DNA of 64,000 nt, taken from assembly GCA_002205965.3 (NCBI GenBank), contig NADL03000533.1, positions 310,001 through 374,000 on the forward strand, read 5' to 3'. The notes under the pieces are model-generated. The model worked only from the letters and a program-made list of their open reading frames with translations. It was not told the DNA's origin and made no database searches. The stretch comes from Kappaphycus alvarezii (taxonomy: Eukaryota > Rhodophyta > Florideophyceae > Gigartinales > Solieriaceae). This document shows positions 8,951-20,500 of the stretch, in pieces; the first letter of the stretch is position 1, and the number at the start of each line of letters is the position of its first letter. A program made the position numbers and the translations under genes.

Positions 8951-9418
8951 ACACTTATTCTTTAGCGCCCAGGAGGATCATAGAATACAGAAAGCCTGCC
9001 TTTCGGAATCTCTAAGGAGAATTCATTCTTGTACTGCCTCAAGGATTGCGTCCGTCAGTGTATTTTGCGATGTTGTTTCTTGTAAGCAAATGACACTGAA
9101 CGTGATATTCTTAGAACTCATACAAGAGGTTAACCACTTCTGATGGGTGGCTGCGGCTGCTATATATGTTTTCAGCTTCTTAATAAAAGTTGGGAGCAAA
9201 GTATTGCATAGCTTGTCGGAGGATGAACTCGAGGCCAACAATACCGCAGCCGCCATGTTCTTCGCGGATGTCAGCCCTATCCCGAGAGATGGGGTATTCG
9301 TGTGAGTGAGTTTGACCGGGAAATGGATTTGAAAACGAACTGGCGGAATCTGGCCCACAAAACAGTTCTGGAGTCATCTGCCGATTATTTCGATGGCAAT
9401 AACAAGTTATTTAATACA
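8951..9418. other. Unassigned stretch
   Basis: Mixed-composition sequence with only short open frames and no recognised motif. The open frames over 9023-9377 are not convincing as genes. Confidence 0.4.
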
Positions 9419-9668
9419 TTATATCCTATCTTTCCCATGGTTTTCCAGACGACCACAATCGACTCAAAAAGGAATACCGACGCAGTAATAGGGAAGGAAC
9501 TACGCTCCCTAAAAGGCTACCTTCAGGCCAGCCATCAAGCAGGCCGCATTGGACATGACGGCTGCTACAGCGCGCCTTTGCATCAACCCCCCCCCCCCCG
9601 AACCTTTCCGTACGTCTCCAATGCCCTCACGGCCACGTTCCCAGCTAATATCTCACATAGGTAGATCG
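9419..9668 (-). repeat. Family B non-LTR 3' end (truncated copy)
   Basis: On the minus strand this carries the last codons of family B (AAVMSNAACLMAGLKVAF, stop) and its 3' UTR up to GGAAAACCATGGGA. The terminal part with AAACACCC is missing. A run of 13 C (plus strand, about 9587-9599) replaces the short G run found in the 61.6-kb copy. Confidence 0.8.
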
Positions 9669-9889
9669 AGGGAAACCTTTCTCGTGGAAAGCAAGCCGTG
9701 CAGTGTGATGAAATTTCTCGCCTCTGATTCATAGGGCTCTCAAAGCCGTCACTGCATAACTTAACATGGAAAGTCCAGATGATTTCAACAAAATCAGTCC
9801 CATAACGAATTCCAGTTGGCTTCCGTCTTGTACATCTTAAACGGTAGCCCCAGCAAGTTCCGCGGGGGCAAGCTTTAGGCGTTTAACTC

Positions 9890-10195
9890 TTGGAAGATGT
9901 ATTGAACTTTGTCCCAAAGTACTCCGGATAACTACAATCGACTCAAAAAAGGTGTGGGATGATGGGGTAGTTTACTTCGTCGTGTGACATTTCTAATGGG
10001 AGGAATCTAAACGAAGTTTGGAGAGAAGGAAAGGACTCAAAAGGGAATTCTGTCGCAGTAATAGGGGAGGAACTACGCTTCCTCAAAGGCCACCTTCAAG
10101 CCAGCCATCATGTAGGAAGTATTGGACATGACGACTTCTGCGACGGGCCGTTGTATCAAAACCCCCCTAATCTTTCCATATATCTACATTGTCCT
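9890..10195 (-). repeat. Family B 3' end, split by a short family C insertion
   Basis: The outer parts (9890-9948 and 10034-10195) are the family B C-terminus and 3' UTR on the minus strand. They are interrupted exactly at a GACTCAAAA site by the 85-bp piece at 9949-10033. Read together, the two halves reproduce the order seen in the uninterrupted copies. Confidence 0.75.
9949..10033 (-). mobile_element. Family C micro-insertion (3' tail only) with 9-bp target duplication
   Basis: An 85-bp insert whose minus strand matches the 3' UTR of family C (shared CACGACGAAGTAAACTACC core, compare 40085-40125 and 10240-10290). The direct repeat GACTCAAAA flanks it at 9940-9948 and 10034-10042. The host is a family B tail, so C was active after B here. 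Confidence 0.75.
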
Positions 10196-10199
10196 CGCG

Positions 10200-10750
10200 G
10201 ACATGACAGGACTTTATAACACCAGATAAGCGGTGAGGGAATGATTGAGTAGTTCACTTCGTCGTCTGACACTTCTAGCGGGGAAATCTATACGGAGTTT
10301 GAAGAGAAGGAAAGGAGAAAACAGAAATGGGTCTGCGCCTCCGTGAACCTGTGACTATATTGACGGGTCAAGGCAAGCGAAGAGCCATGTGGCATTAGAC
10401 AGTACAGCTTGCGCTGCGTGTCTATGCGGGAGGACCATTTGGCTTTCGAGAAGCTCTTTATTGCCCTTGTGGCCGAATTTTCTGCTAATTCCGAAACGAA
10501 CGTATACGTCTCCAGGTGCCATCCTCCCAGAATATATATCGGGATTGGCACCGGCCCATCCCTTCTCTCAGCAGAAAGTAGCCCTTAGTACCATGTATGC
10601 TTTGCAGATCGGGCTGCGTTCAGGGAAGTTTGGGGTTGAAGCTCGTGCTTCGGGAATACGACAGGGCAAGGAGGTTAACGAAGGTATCATCCACGAAATC
10701 CCTCCCGCCATGAGATCCCACGATAATCTAATCCAAGGCTTCAGCTATGT
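10200..10750 (-). pseudogene. Non-LTR family C, endonuclease C-terminal part (pseudogene)
   Basis: Minus-strand coding remnant. From right to left it reads VGSHGGRDFVDDTFVNLLA (the nuclease end, near 10640-10700), then ILGGWHLETYTF, then KWSSRIDTQRKLYCL and a C-terminal LTRQYSHRFTEA, followed by the family C 3' UTR to about 10225. The plus-strand copy at 39340-40130 gives the same order (VGSHGKIYFLDVTFV, GGWHPEAYGF, RKLYCLTRY). Several stops and shifts break the frame. RT and N-terminal parts are absent, typical of 5' truncation. Confidence 0.7.
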
Positions 10751-11047
10751 CGCCTTTTTACTATTCTCAGCTGAGATTTCGATCACTGGCATAATGTTGT
10801 TCGATTACTATGACATAACCTGGAACCCGTAATTTCTGGAAATGGATTTGAACCAGAGTTTCCCTGCCACTCTCCCTCTGAATATCTCTTCTTCCTCCAT
10901 AACATCCTGCGCAGAAATGGAAGACTGCTAAGTGTTCCTGTGACATCCCAGATTAGAAAGAGATTCTTTAGAATCGATGCAGCCCTAATAAGGCTTGATT
11001 TAGGGAGTTTTCGCTACTCCCCCTATCCCAAACCTTAAATCGAAATA

Positions 11048-11200
11048 TTATTTCTTCTTAGCAGCAACTGCTGGTTTTTCTGGTTTGGGCTTTGGTTTCT
11101 TCGGCTTGTTGTAATCACATCCGGCCGGCCTAGGAATAGCTCCCATTTCGACAATTTCAAATTCCTGTAGACTTCTAATTCTTTGTTTCTTCGCAACAAG
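11048..11200 (-). pseudogene. Lys/Pro-rich protein C-terminus (unknown family K)
   Basis: The minus strand is open over about 45 codons ending in a stop at 11048. It reads RSLQEFEIVEMGA, then GCDYNKPKKPKPKPEKP, and closes with AVAAKKK. The same tail appears at 42615-42662 (KPKPKPEKPVVAA, stop) and at 44224-44365 (GCDHSKPKKP, cut by an LTR). Three copies suggest a transposon-encoded protein rather than a host gene. The function is unknown. The 5' part is not clearly readable; weak similarity to the 45-kb locus continues near 11800-11850 (THVY motif). Confidence 0.5.
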
Positions 11201-11756
11201 TGGTCCACCGGGGAGAAACGAGAACTCTTAATCCAGATGAGCAGATAGGGGTCTGAGAGAATCTAATTGCACGGACTGGTTCTTTGAGTTGAGATGAGAC
11301 GAGGTTGCTGTCTGATGACATCGCACGGATGTTGAGGGAGTTCGAAACTTCGGCTTTATAAAGCATCCAGGATATACTAGATGTTACCTATCTTCATGGA
11401 GATGGCCCCTAGTTCCGAGGGATGAGGCAAGATAGTTTTCATTCGTCACAGTGCTTAACAGTGCCTGGAGTTTGGGAGGGCAGCAAAGACTGAATATTTG
11501 AAACAAATAATCGGAATAAAGTGACAACGTGAAATGCGAAGTGCCCCTTAAGATGTAATTGGTACTGAGCAAGATATGCCCACTGAAATGAACGGACCTA
11601 AGCAAAGAAGAAAGAAAGGGCAGTGCGTCTAATATTTCTGGACCGGAATATACTCAACCCGCAGCTCAGTTTGAAATGGAGCTTTCATTCCTAATGGAGC
11701 AGCGAATGTTTGTTGTGAAGCATGGAGTTTGGAGGCACCAGCATATGCTGAATAGA

Positions 11757-12005
11757 TTATTTGACTTTTGTTAATTGATGTCTACGTTGATCGGCGGCAA
11801 CTGGTGGATCAGTTGGAGTGTACACGTGCGTATTCTTTGTACCGTATTGGAGATGCACCAGTAGCCAAATGACTAGGTAAGTTGCTCTTCTCCCGCAAAG
11901 GAAACAATTGGTTGCAGAGTGCCTTGATGGATTAATTTCTAGCAACGAATCCCCCATTAACGTCGAGATCTCAAAGGAGAGGCAAAGAGCCAAACGTTGC
12001 TCCAT
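11757..12005 (-). other. Possible coding remnant with THVY motif (family K, upstream part?)
   Basis: The minus strand is open for 82 codons and includes YLVIWLLVH and THVYTPTD. A similar block (FLCLVISS, then THVYISTE) occurs on the minus strand at about 45010-45070. In both places it lies about 0.7 kb upstream of the Lys/Pro-rich tail in the same orientation. This suggests one element family with a decayed middle. No known domain is recognised. Confidence 0.35.
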
Positions 12006-12525
12006 CGTTCAAATTCGTTCAAGCTCGAGGAAGACCCATGCGTCGTGAGGGGGAATTGGCCAGCAAGGGATGACAAGAATTGCAGGCCTCCAATTGAATG
12101 TGTGAGTTTTCGCAGAGACCATCCCATGATTGTGACGTCACTAATAAGGGGAAAAATGCAATTCCACCAACCACTGTGTAATCAGCAACAAAGGTTTCGG
12201 TACCGGTGTACTGACTGCTCCTTAAATTACTGACTGCATTAAGTACAGTTTGTATAGTTTGAGTGGTACTGTCCTGTCTTTGTAGCCGTTCTTCTTATAT
12301 TGTACAGTACAGTACCCGAGCCAATAAATAAAACTGATGTAAAAGTTTATATACACCGCTGTTCTATACGGGTCTGTGTGCATTGAAGTTCTTTCTCTGT
12401 ACAGTACAATATACATACTGTACCGTATCCTGCTGCATGAGAGCAAAAATGCACAGTATGGCAAATTTCTTGTACTGCATATGCATCGCAGGTCCAGAAT
12501 CGTCAATTTCAAATTATGGTATAAA

Positions 12526-12580
12526 TTTACAGGATACCAACCCACATATCTACCACAGTAAATTAACCCCCCATTTACAC
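12526..12580 (+). mobile_element. Family E micro-insertion (55-bp 3' tail) with possible target duplication
   Basis: Contains CCCACATATCTACCACAGTA and AATTAACCCCCC, shared exactly with 46591-46630 and 58269-58300. TGGTATAAA occurs on both sides (12517-12525 and 12581-12589). The left repeat overlaps sequence that also resembles the inside of the 58-kb copy, so the duplication is tentative. Confidence 0.55.
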
Positions 12581-12589
12581 TGGTATAAA

Positions 12590-13340
12590 GTGTGAAGACG
12601 CCGCGCTGCATTGCACAGGTCTTATTAATCACTGGACTTCCTTACAACAGACAACCTCCGCAGTCACGTGAAACGGATGAGACTGATGGAGCGTATTGAC
12701 GGTGAAGTACTCCGCATTCGGTATGAGCCCGTGATGCCAAGACATACAACGGAAAGAGACGAAGAGTTGTTCCGGAATACCTAAATAATCTGAGCTGGCG
12801 TCTGATTCAGAACTGCGTCATTGTAGCAATGAATAGCGTACACTGGCAAGACCGTCACTGGAAACGGTAGTTTTACAATACTCTTTAATCTCTCGCTGGA
12901 GCTCAATGTTAATTAATTCGAGTCACTATACATTCACAGTCCTTGCCTTTCCTCTCCTCCAAATCCACAACTCGCAGTTTGGGGTCCAGCCTGGATTCAG
13001 CCCATTTTTTCTGTGCTTGTGGCAGACAACGCAGCCTGTCACGGTTATAGCTAGACCCCAATCTCGCCAAATCCTTAGATAATCTGGAATGCCCAATACC
13101 GCTCACAAAATATCTATCCCCCAAACTGACTGATATCATCGCCACTTGTATCCTACCACTCAGTCCAGACTAATAAGAATAGCTACTCTTAATCATACTG
13201 CAGCGGCTATTGCTCGCCTCGATCCCCTTACAGTTTTTCCCCTTTTCCTTTACAGAACAACAACCTCTAAGCTACTCTCTACCAAATCCTCCTCACTTGC
13301 GTTCCAAGTTTCTCCCCCCACTACAGAATATGAACCCGTT
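12590..13340. other. Unassigned stretch with one short minus-strand ORF
   Basis: The minus strand at 12909-13145 is open for 78 codons with a protein-like, charged composition (LPQAQKKWAESRLDPKLR). I recognise no domain. It ends about 200 bp left of the piggyBac-like element and could be a remnant of an older repeat. Confidence 0.3.
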
Positions 13341-16147
13341 ACTAGTGTCCAAAGGACAAGCAAATGTACTTATATGAGTACAAATGATTGTTCGAAAATA
13401 CCTAGATTTATTAATTAATATTATACCGTGGTGTACTGAATTACTGAAGGCTAACATCCCCTAACTATAAATGAAGTAGTTTCATCCCTATTCACAACAA
13501 CCGCTGTGGCTTAATCGGCCTCAAGCATACAATAAAAAAAGAAATTGTGATTCTAACTCGCTGCGCTCCTCAGGAGTGTAAAAACTTCCTTCAGGAAGGT
13601 CGACATTTCTGCGACCGCTGCTACGATAGTTTGCTTAGCACGCCCACTTGAACATGACCAGAGGAGTTAATTCAGTGATCACTTATAAAGGGGAATAACA
13701 CCATAGGTACGTACGCTAATTACTCAAGTCGAACGACGCGAATCAGAAATGGAGGCGGCTATAGTCAAGGACTCAATTTTTTATTTTTGCTTACTCAGCC
13801 TGCAAAGAATGTAAGTATAGACGAGTAAAGATCACTATAGAGTAGTATAAAGCATCATCTAATTATGCCAGAAGTGGAAATCGCGTAAGTGGTTTTGAAA
13901 GCAGTTCCGTCTTGTCTCTGAATGGCATATCCAAACCTTCTTGTTCAAGTTCAGGCACTCAGAGCAGAGAAATTTGGACTTCTTGTCAGATTTACAAATT
14001 TTGCATCTCCTTTGAAACGCCTCTTTCGTTGGGGCCCCGTTGGCTCCTTTGAACCTTTTCACTGTAAGCACCAAGTGGATTCCAGTACCGCAGAGCAATG
14101 AAGAAACAGAATGATCCCGAACAGAGGATCAGATCTGCGGAGGCCAATAGAATTAAATGAATTGTCAATGAGGTGCTCTGTACGTTTTGCATAAAACTTC
14201 TTCTGCAGCATGCAAATTATCGCACCCATCAAAGCCTTGTATAGCAGCCATGAATCGACGATGCAAATTGCAAGCAAAGACGTACTAATCCTTAACGACA
14301 AATCACTGACTTCGAATTTCTTCTCCAATCTGAGATCATCCTGTCTGCATCTGTTTTGCCTGTCAATCTGGGAGCAAGTTGCATAGTATGTGCTGTCAAC
14401 TGCTGGGACTGGAATTTCCATTTCCTCAAGCACCATTTCATTGCCAGCCGATCTCCAACGGGATCTTCTGATATGCTCTGAAGGAAGCGTTTTACTGGAA
14501 GTATTGACAAAATATATTCTGTCTCTATCCATCCACATAACGGCCATCATAGAAGGATGGCTTCCAGTCCTCGAAATTACCATGGGAATATGATCCACAC
14601 TCCTAAAAAGATCCAGCCCTGACAAAAATTATATAGGAAACTGCCATGTAGCATTCTTGACAACACCTGTAGACCTCAGTCCATATTCGAAAAGTGCATT
14701 TGCTATAGTCACAGAAGCAAATGAAGAGTCTGCACAAACAAGTAAATTGGAATGAAACCAAGGATTTGCAAGGCGAAGGACAATAGAAGTTCCATGGGGG
14801 AAATTAGACTCGTCACGCCGATTACTGTTCTCAGATGCTGACAAAACAACAAAAAAAATCTCCAAATTCAATACAATTCCACTGACACCACAGCGAGCAG
14901 TCTTGATTTCACATCCATGTTCATGCTGACCGTTCATAGCGGAAGTCCTTCTGACGTTCAGTTTCCGCCCATTCCGTACTTGCGCCACATGCTTTCATCG
15001 ACGCAAATTCTCTCCGATGGAGACACACTTGACCTCTAATGCCATTTTATGGCTTCCACGAATCCACTGACCAAAGAACATCTTCTGTCAGTGCTTCCAG
15101 CTTCCGTATAGCAGCTTAACGTAATACATGAGACCAGTGCTTCGAAACGGTTACTCGAAATTTTTTTTCCAAACATTGCCAAGGGAATGTAGTTGGATTT
15201 CGACAATGTAATCCGAAGCGACCTTCTGCTTGTAGCTCGAATCTGCATAGCAATATGAGAATTCCAAAAAAGTTCAGAATTTCACCCGCTGTTGCATGCA
15301 TTTCCCCACCATTAGCGAGTTTCCAGTTTGTAAGTTCGATAATTTTGAAAAGGTTTTCGAGGGGAAACATGAAAAGGAAAAAGTCGTACGGGTCTTGTAA
15401 TACTCGATATGACCTCGAATGTACGTGTCACTTGCTGGACCAGTTACCTTCCATAGCCGATGTGCCTTTGGTCCATCCAACGGTAATAGTACCTCCTGAT
15501 TGGTCCAAATTTTTCCATACACTTCTTTGCATACCCTTCCTACTCCGGCCATCCCATTGGCTTCTTCTAGAAGTTCTTCTTCTGAAGGCTGACGATTCGG
15601 TAGCTCGATTACGGCAGCAGATGCCTCTATTTCATTGGATGATGCTGGGACACCTTCAGATGCTTCTCCTGTCTTGATGTTGACAAGTTTCAAGCTAACA
15701 CGCTTTGTCTGATCCTGAATGGACCAGTCTGCGGTGACCGTTGTCTGACGTCTTCCGGTAGATGTTTCGATTTCGATGCTGACCACAGTTCCGTTGACGC
15801 GCTTACTTTTCCAAAGGGAACCGAATAGTCGTCGACACACAGCCACTGACGTAACAAGGGTTGCTCGAGTGTTGACAAGGTTTCCGGACTGTTGACGGGG
15901 GTCATTTGGATTTGTCATTTTTGGTTAAATGTTGCGATGTTGACAAACTTGTCGTGTAATCGGTTGAACATTTGGGGTGTAAACTCCGAAGTTTTGCATG
16001 GTTGAATACCGAAGGGTGCTATTAGATGTAATAAAAAGCTAATGGTTTCATTCTGTAATTTTTTATATAAAATTTTGTCGTTAGAACTATGGACTCATGT
16101 GAGTGCATTTGGACTCATATGAGTACAGTTGCCCTCTGGACACTAGT
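13341..16147 (-). mobile_element. piggyBac-like DNA transposon with terminal inverted repeats
   Basis: Imperfect terminal inverted repeats bound the element. The left end (13341) begins ACTAGTGTCCAAAGGACAA and later has TACTTATATGAGTACAAATG. The right end, as reverse complement, begins ACTAGTGTCCAGAGGGCAA and later has TACTCATATGAGTCCAAATG. The flanks next to the CTAGTG ends are GTTA and TTTA, close to the TTAA target of piggyBac elements but diverged. The 2.8-kb span encloses a decayed transposase on the minus strand. Confidence 0.8.
13859..15918 (-). pseudogene. piggyBac-like transposase (pseudogene)
   Basis: The minus strand encodes, in several shifted frames, the parts of a DDE_Tnp_1_7-type transposase. 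The N-terminal region is open from 15918 to 15274. Then comes FPLENLFKIIELTNWKLANG with EILNFFGILILL (about 15370-15255), the usual start of the conserved core. The middle is open at 14988-14629, with RLANPWFHSNLLVCADSSF (a catalytic-Asp region), ALFEYGLRSTGVVKN and ATWQFPI. The frame at 14625-14059 has VDSTYYATCSQIDRQNR and LLAICIVDSWLLYKA, matching the third Asp region and the helix after it. A Cys-rich C-terminal end (C-x2-C...C-x2-C, about 14040-13900) fits the zinc-binding C-terminus of piggyBac transposases. At least four frame breaks make it inactive. Confidence 0.8.
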
Positions 16148-16870
16148 TTATCATTTATTTCTCTACTTAAATTTATACGCAGACCTCACTACACATTTGC
16201 GGACGTGGTCAGGTTCTCGAGGTATATGCTAGTATCCAAGCAAGCACCATCTCGATTTGCCTTGCCCTCCATCTCTCCATAAACTCTGTTCCTAGGAAGT
16301 AGAAATAATTCTGGGACACTCAGATAAAATATCCATGCCTCACACTCATTACCAATTGGGTTGCTTCGAGTAGATCTTTCCCATGAGCTCTCGCCGACCC
16401 CTTGGATACACACAGACGCTTAATTCCTCTACTCTCTATTCTTACCACTGTACAGTTCATGCTACATACACCCCCTACAGCTAAAGTCAGAGTACTCGCC
16501 TGTAGATTTTTTCATTTTTGTTTCTCAACGACTCTGGTCTATAGGCTCATAATGGGGATACTCAACGCCACTTGCCTTCCACTCTCCACTTTAATAGCAA
16601 CCAATTTTTTAGTTACAATCTGTTTCGTCTCAGCCCTCGACGCTAAATTCACGATATACACAAACTCCTTCTGTATAATGCGAACCGCTTCGTTCTGTAG
16701 CAGAACAGGTCTGTCGTTCGACATTTTACCAGGCAACAATAGATCTTTTCCAGAACCACTTTACTTCCTTCCTTTAAGCCATACTATGATGACCCGCGCT
16801 GCGATGATATCCAAGGAAATCTCACAGATTTGCTGCTGGCCTTCCTTCTACTTCATGTTAGAGGTGAAAA
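16148..16870. other. Unassigned stretch right of the piggyBac element
   Basis: Long but unconvincing open frames on both strands (plus 16402-16917, minus 16539-16739). The minus frame has a protein-like composition (MSNDRPVLLQNEAVRII) but no recognised motif. This may be old repeat sequence that the transposon entered. Confidence 0.3.
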
Positions 16871-17065
16871 GTTTTGGGTGTTTTACTCTTGGAAGATATA
16901 TTAGACTTAACCGGTAGAGTGAAGTACCATCAGCGCATGCCTCAATATTCCACGTATATGCACTCTACTGTACAAGTGGGTAACGGCTTGGGTGTTTCTC
17001 TTGGAAGATATCTCCGGTCTATCCTAAAGTTTTCCCGACAACCACAATCTACTCAAAAGAAATAA
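16871..17065 (-). repeat. Nested family B tails with a family E-like insert
   Basis: On the minus strand, two family B 3' tails (16871-16905 and 16985-17063; CTTCCAAGAG...AACACCC) flank a segment at about 16906-16984. That segment resembles the minus strand at 40330-40435 (CATCAGCGC and ACAAGTGG blocks). Order and orientation suggest serial insertion of short retroposon tails. Confidence 0.6.
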
Positions 17066-17084
17066 ATGGGCTTGCGAATGCGAC

Positions 17085-17280
17085 GCGAAGGGAGTTGATT
17101 TCTTTTATCTGTGCAAATCTGCAGTCCAACTTGTTTTCGCACTCACTCTTCAGCTCCTTATTTGTACTAAGTCTCAAATACTTGTAATGTGCTTCTTTTA
17201 TCCAAATATGGAGTGACGGTACATTTCTCTCTAGGACTAATGATACCCAGAGCGGTGGAGCACTAAATACATCGGACACA
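17085..17280 (-). repeat. Repeat pair with coding potential, copy 1
   Basis: Resembles 22865-23050 in the same orientation, with shared TCCAAATATGGAGTGA and AGAGCACTAAAT blocks. The minus-strand translations also align (LWVSLVLE / LWVTFFLE, SLHIWIKEAHY / SLHIWIQEVHY), so the repeat probably carries part of a retroelement ORF of unknown type. Confidence 0.65.
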
Positions 17281-17316
17281 TATTCCAAAAGTAAAACACC
17301 CAAACCTTTCCCCTAA
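17281..17316 (+). repeat. Family B tail, plus strand
   Basis: TATTCCAAAAGTAAAACACC followed by CAAACCTTTCCCC is the terminal family B motif, here directly abutting the repeat at 17085-17280. Confidence 0.6.
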
Positions 17317-17484
17317 ATTGGGCCAGCACCATATCTGGGGATACAGGCACACCAAACCTTCTCATGAAGTACACTTGTCGATCTTGTATATACTAATTCT
17401 TCACGCAAATGTTACTAATAATACCTTACCAACTTTTATATGCCGCCATTTCATAGCACACCCATTTCCACCGTATTGCTTCCT

Positions 17485-17545
17485 CCGCCGCCTCCATAAT
17501 GCACAGGCTAGTGGGAATTTTACCCTATGTTTCCCTTGCAGTGAA
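17485..17545 (-). repeat. Short repeat shared with 56870-56930
   Basis: GCACAGGCTAGTGGGAATTT followed by ACCCTATGTT occurs here and at 56881-56911. The minus-strand translation HRVKFPLACA-WRRR is kept in both. It may be the end of the copia element or an independent retroposon piece. Confidence 0.6.
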
Positions 17546-17599
17546 CTAACCCCAAAGTCCCCCTTTACCAACAAAAAACTCTTTTATAATTTCTGCAAC

Positions 17600-20500
17600 A
17601 CTATTTATGATTCAATGCTCTCCAAACGAACGCGATCATTCTTGACATTGTTAACTATCATTTAAAGCTTCACATCAATGTTCTTTGTCCGATCTTTGAG
17701 AGCACTGTACTTCTTCAAATGAATACAGCCATAATTGTCCTTAAGGATACATGTAAGTGTTGCCTTAATTTTAAACAGCGTCATGAACTTCTCATACCGC
17801 AATGCCACTGGAATCACAAATGAAAGGGCTATACATTCTGCTTCTGTGAGCTCTGCGAGACGATACTCTGTTTCTGACTCTTGCAACTAATTACACTCCC
17901 TGTCAGCTTAACCATGTATCCGGTGATTGACTCGCGCTCAGGACGCTCCTGAAATCAGTCTGAATGACAGTAGCCGTGGATAACGAGTATTTCCCCAGAC
18001 TTGTACAAAATGCACATTTTCACAGTTTTACGCCAGTAACGGAGAAGATTTTTTCCTACCTTCAGATAAAAGTATAGCGGTTTCCGTAGGTAGCAATGGA
18101 GGTAGTTTGTAGCGTAGTAGATGTAGTGCCGTGTTTTATTCGCGAAATATATCAAGAAACTGACGAGTAGGAATCATCTTTGTAGCTTTTCTACTCTGGT
18201 ATGCAGTATAAATAGTCGCAGGCTGTTAGAAAGTTTTCGCAAGCCTCGGGAAATCGAGCCATCCCCGTCGATCAATAAATATTGAGTTCTTTTTTATTAA
18301 TCTCAGTCCTATTCAGATAATACATCATTCATTTGCTTGGATTTACTATTTCGGATTTACGGATATCATTTAATTTTTGATATAATTTGATATCTTGCCA
18401 AGGCTCATTGTTGAAGAGTTGGGAAACAAAGCCTTGCGGCGTTGGAACTGAAATACGATTGCAATTCCCCATATGGAAGTATTTTAGTTGCTTCTCAACA
18501 GCCCCAGCCTTGTGTACGAAGATGCCATGGTACAAATCTCCAATGAACAGTTCGACAAATTTTGACTTCTTGCCAGCAACGCGAACCTTGAAACGTGTAT
18601 ACAGCTGATCAGACACTAGAGCCATCTGGTGCGCACCATTTACCTTGAGCAATCAGTCGTTCACAAACACAAAAATGATTACCAGCACTTCACCAGCATG
18701 TTTTTCATTGAAAGCTAGATCTGCATGGGTGCTATTAAGTTCAACTGATTCAAGGAAGGCATAGAGCAATTTTTTGCACAATCAGGACAGTTGGAGCTGG
18801 ACGTACAGTACCATCAGTAGAAGGTAAACGTGGTACTAGTGGCGTGGAATAGCAGATCCTTCCGTCTTCTCAACGTAAAAGCTCCTGGCCCAACGGTACA
18901 TTAAGGTAGGCATTCTTTATATCAAGACTCATTCATGTCCACCCTTTCGATTCCATTAAGGCTAGAACCACCCGCAAAGTGCTGTACTTTGACACAGGAG
19001 AGAAGAACTACGAAAAAGACCACCCTCCACCTGCATAAAGCCCTTCCCGATCAGTCCAGATTTGAATCTAGGCATTAAATGCATCGACTCTACTTATAGG
19101 TAATACGTCCGACTCATTAGAATTTATTGGGTCACCTCCAGGAGCTGTTTTAGGCTATATAAATTATGTTCAGTCAGAGAAGTGAGGTGATCCTGAATTG
19201 TGGCATGCCATTCGGCTTTATTATCCCAAAGCATGTCCTCTTGAAGGATACCGTTATAGACATGGTTTCATTCCCATTCATCCACTGCTGTCTATTGATG
19301 TATCATACTAACAGCGCTTCGGTGGCTCACCAGCAGTGTGGCGGGACGAGTGCCTCAGACTAGGATCGCATGTAGCCGATTCTAGAGGTTCTTACAACTA
19401 CTTCTCAACAGCAGGCAAGGGTGCGATGGGGTTTTCGTCAAATATACCTGCAGGTATGGGCTCCAATTTATTGTCCTCCCCTGCTATGGTTTCCACCTCT
19501 GGCTCACCTGGTCTTGATCGTTGCGCCGGTCCGTGTCCAAGTGTTCTGACTCCAAAGTGAGCATCTCGAAACAGGCATAATTCTCAAACGTGGCATATGC
19601 GGCCCCAGGATTACCAGATACTTCATCAAGTGAAACATATTTCAAAAATGAAATTTTAGGAGAATCAGTGACGAATATCCGAGCAGCATCCTCAAGGTAC
19701 AGTCCGAAAAATGCCTTTTTCGGCTCGCGTGTAGAATTTCGACTTGCTCGTTTGCTTTGGGATTGCAGAAAAGCCATACACTCGGAAAAAATGTACATGA
19801 GAAAGTTCTAGTTTCATTCCGTTATGAATTCAGACGCATTATCTCTGGACCGGCTGTTTCGGGTTTACAGCCGGTTCTGGACGTAATTGGCTTATTTGAC
19901 GGTCTCCGCTCACAAGAGCTGAGATTACATGGTGCAACGGTCATTGCAGATCTCTTCATATCCATCAGCATGTGATTCAGTCTCCCAGTGCAACCATTCG
20001 AGTGTTGTGAGATAGCTGTCTCTATATCATGAACTATATCGCTTCTCTCAAGCCGTGACCGCAATTATTTTCCAAGATAATCCTCATCAACGTCCATTCT
20101 GAACCACTTGAGAGATTTGCGCTGAATGAGAAGGAGCTTTTGCACGGTATGGCTGAACATGTTCTCCGGGTTGATATAATTTCAACAATTACCTCTTCTA
20201 TAATCGACTTCCGCAATATAAATCGGACCATCAAGTACCAACTGCAGTCTTCTAACAGTCTAGCGAATTGCTTCGCTCCGCTCATTTCGCATGGAGATAC
20301 AGTATCAACGAGGTCGCTAGACGCACTATGGAGTTGGCAACTGGTCGAGCTGGACCTGGTCCAGTGCCTGGATTGCGCTTCCAAATGTCCGAGATGTAAG
20401 GAAAGAATAAACCATCACTGCTAGGGATCGTTTCTGGCAGTCTGAGAGCCATCTCACGTGACTCCTTGATTTTGCCGTTTCTTAAGGGACAGAGGCGCTT

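Noticed and set aside
9302-9664. A 120-codon plus-strand ORF
   Set aside because: Its second half is antisense to the family B C-terminus and 3' UTR; the first half has no motif.
12517-12589. Firm target duplication TGGTATAAA around the family E tail
   Set aside because: Kept only as tentative, because the left repeat overlaps sequence that also resembles the interior of the 58-kb copy.
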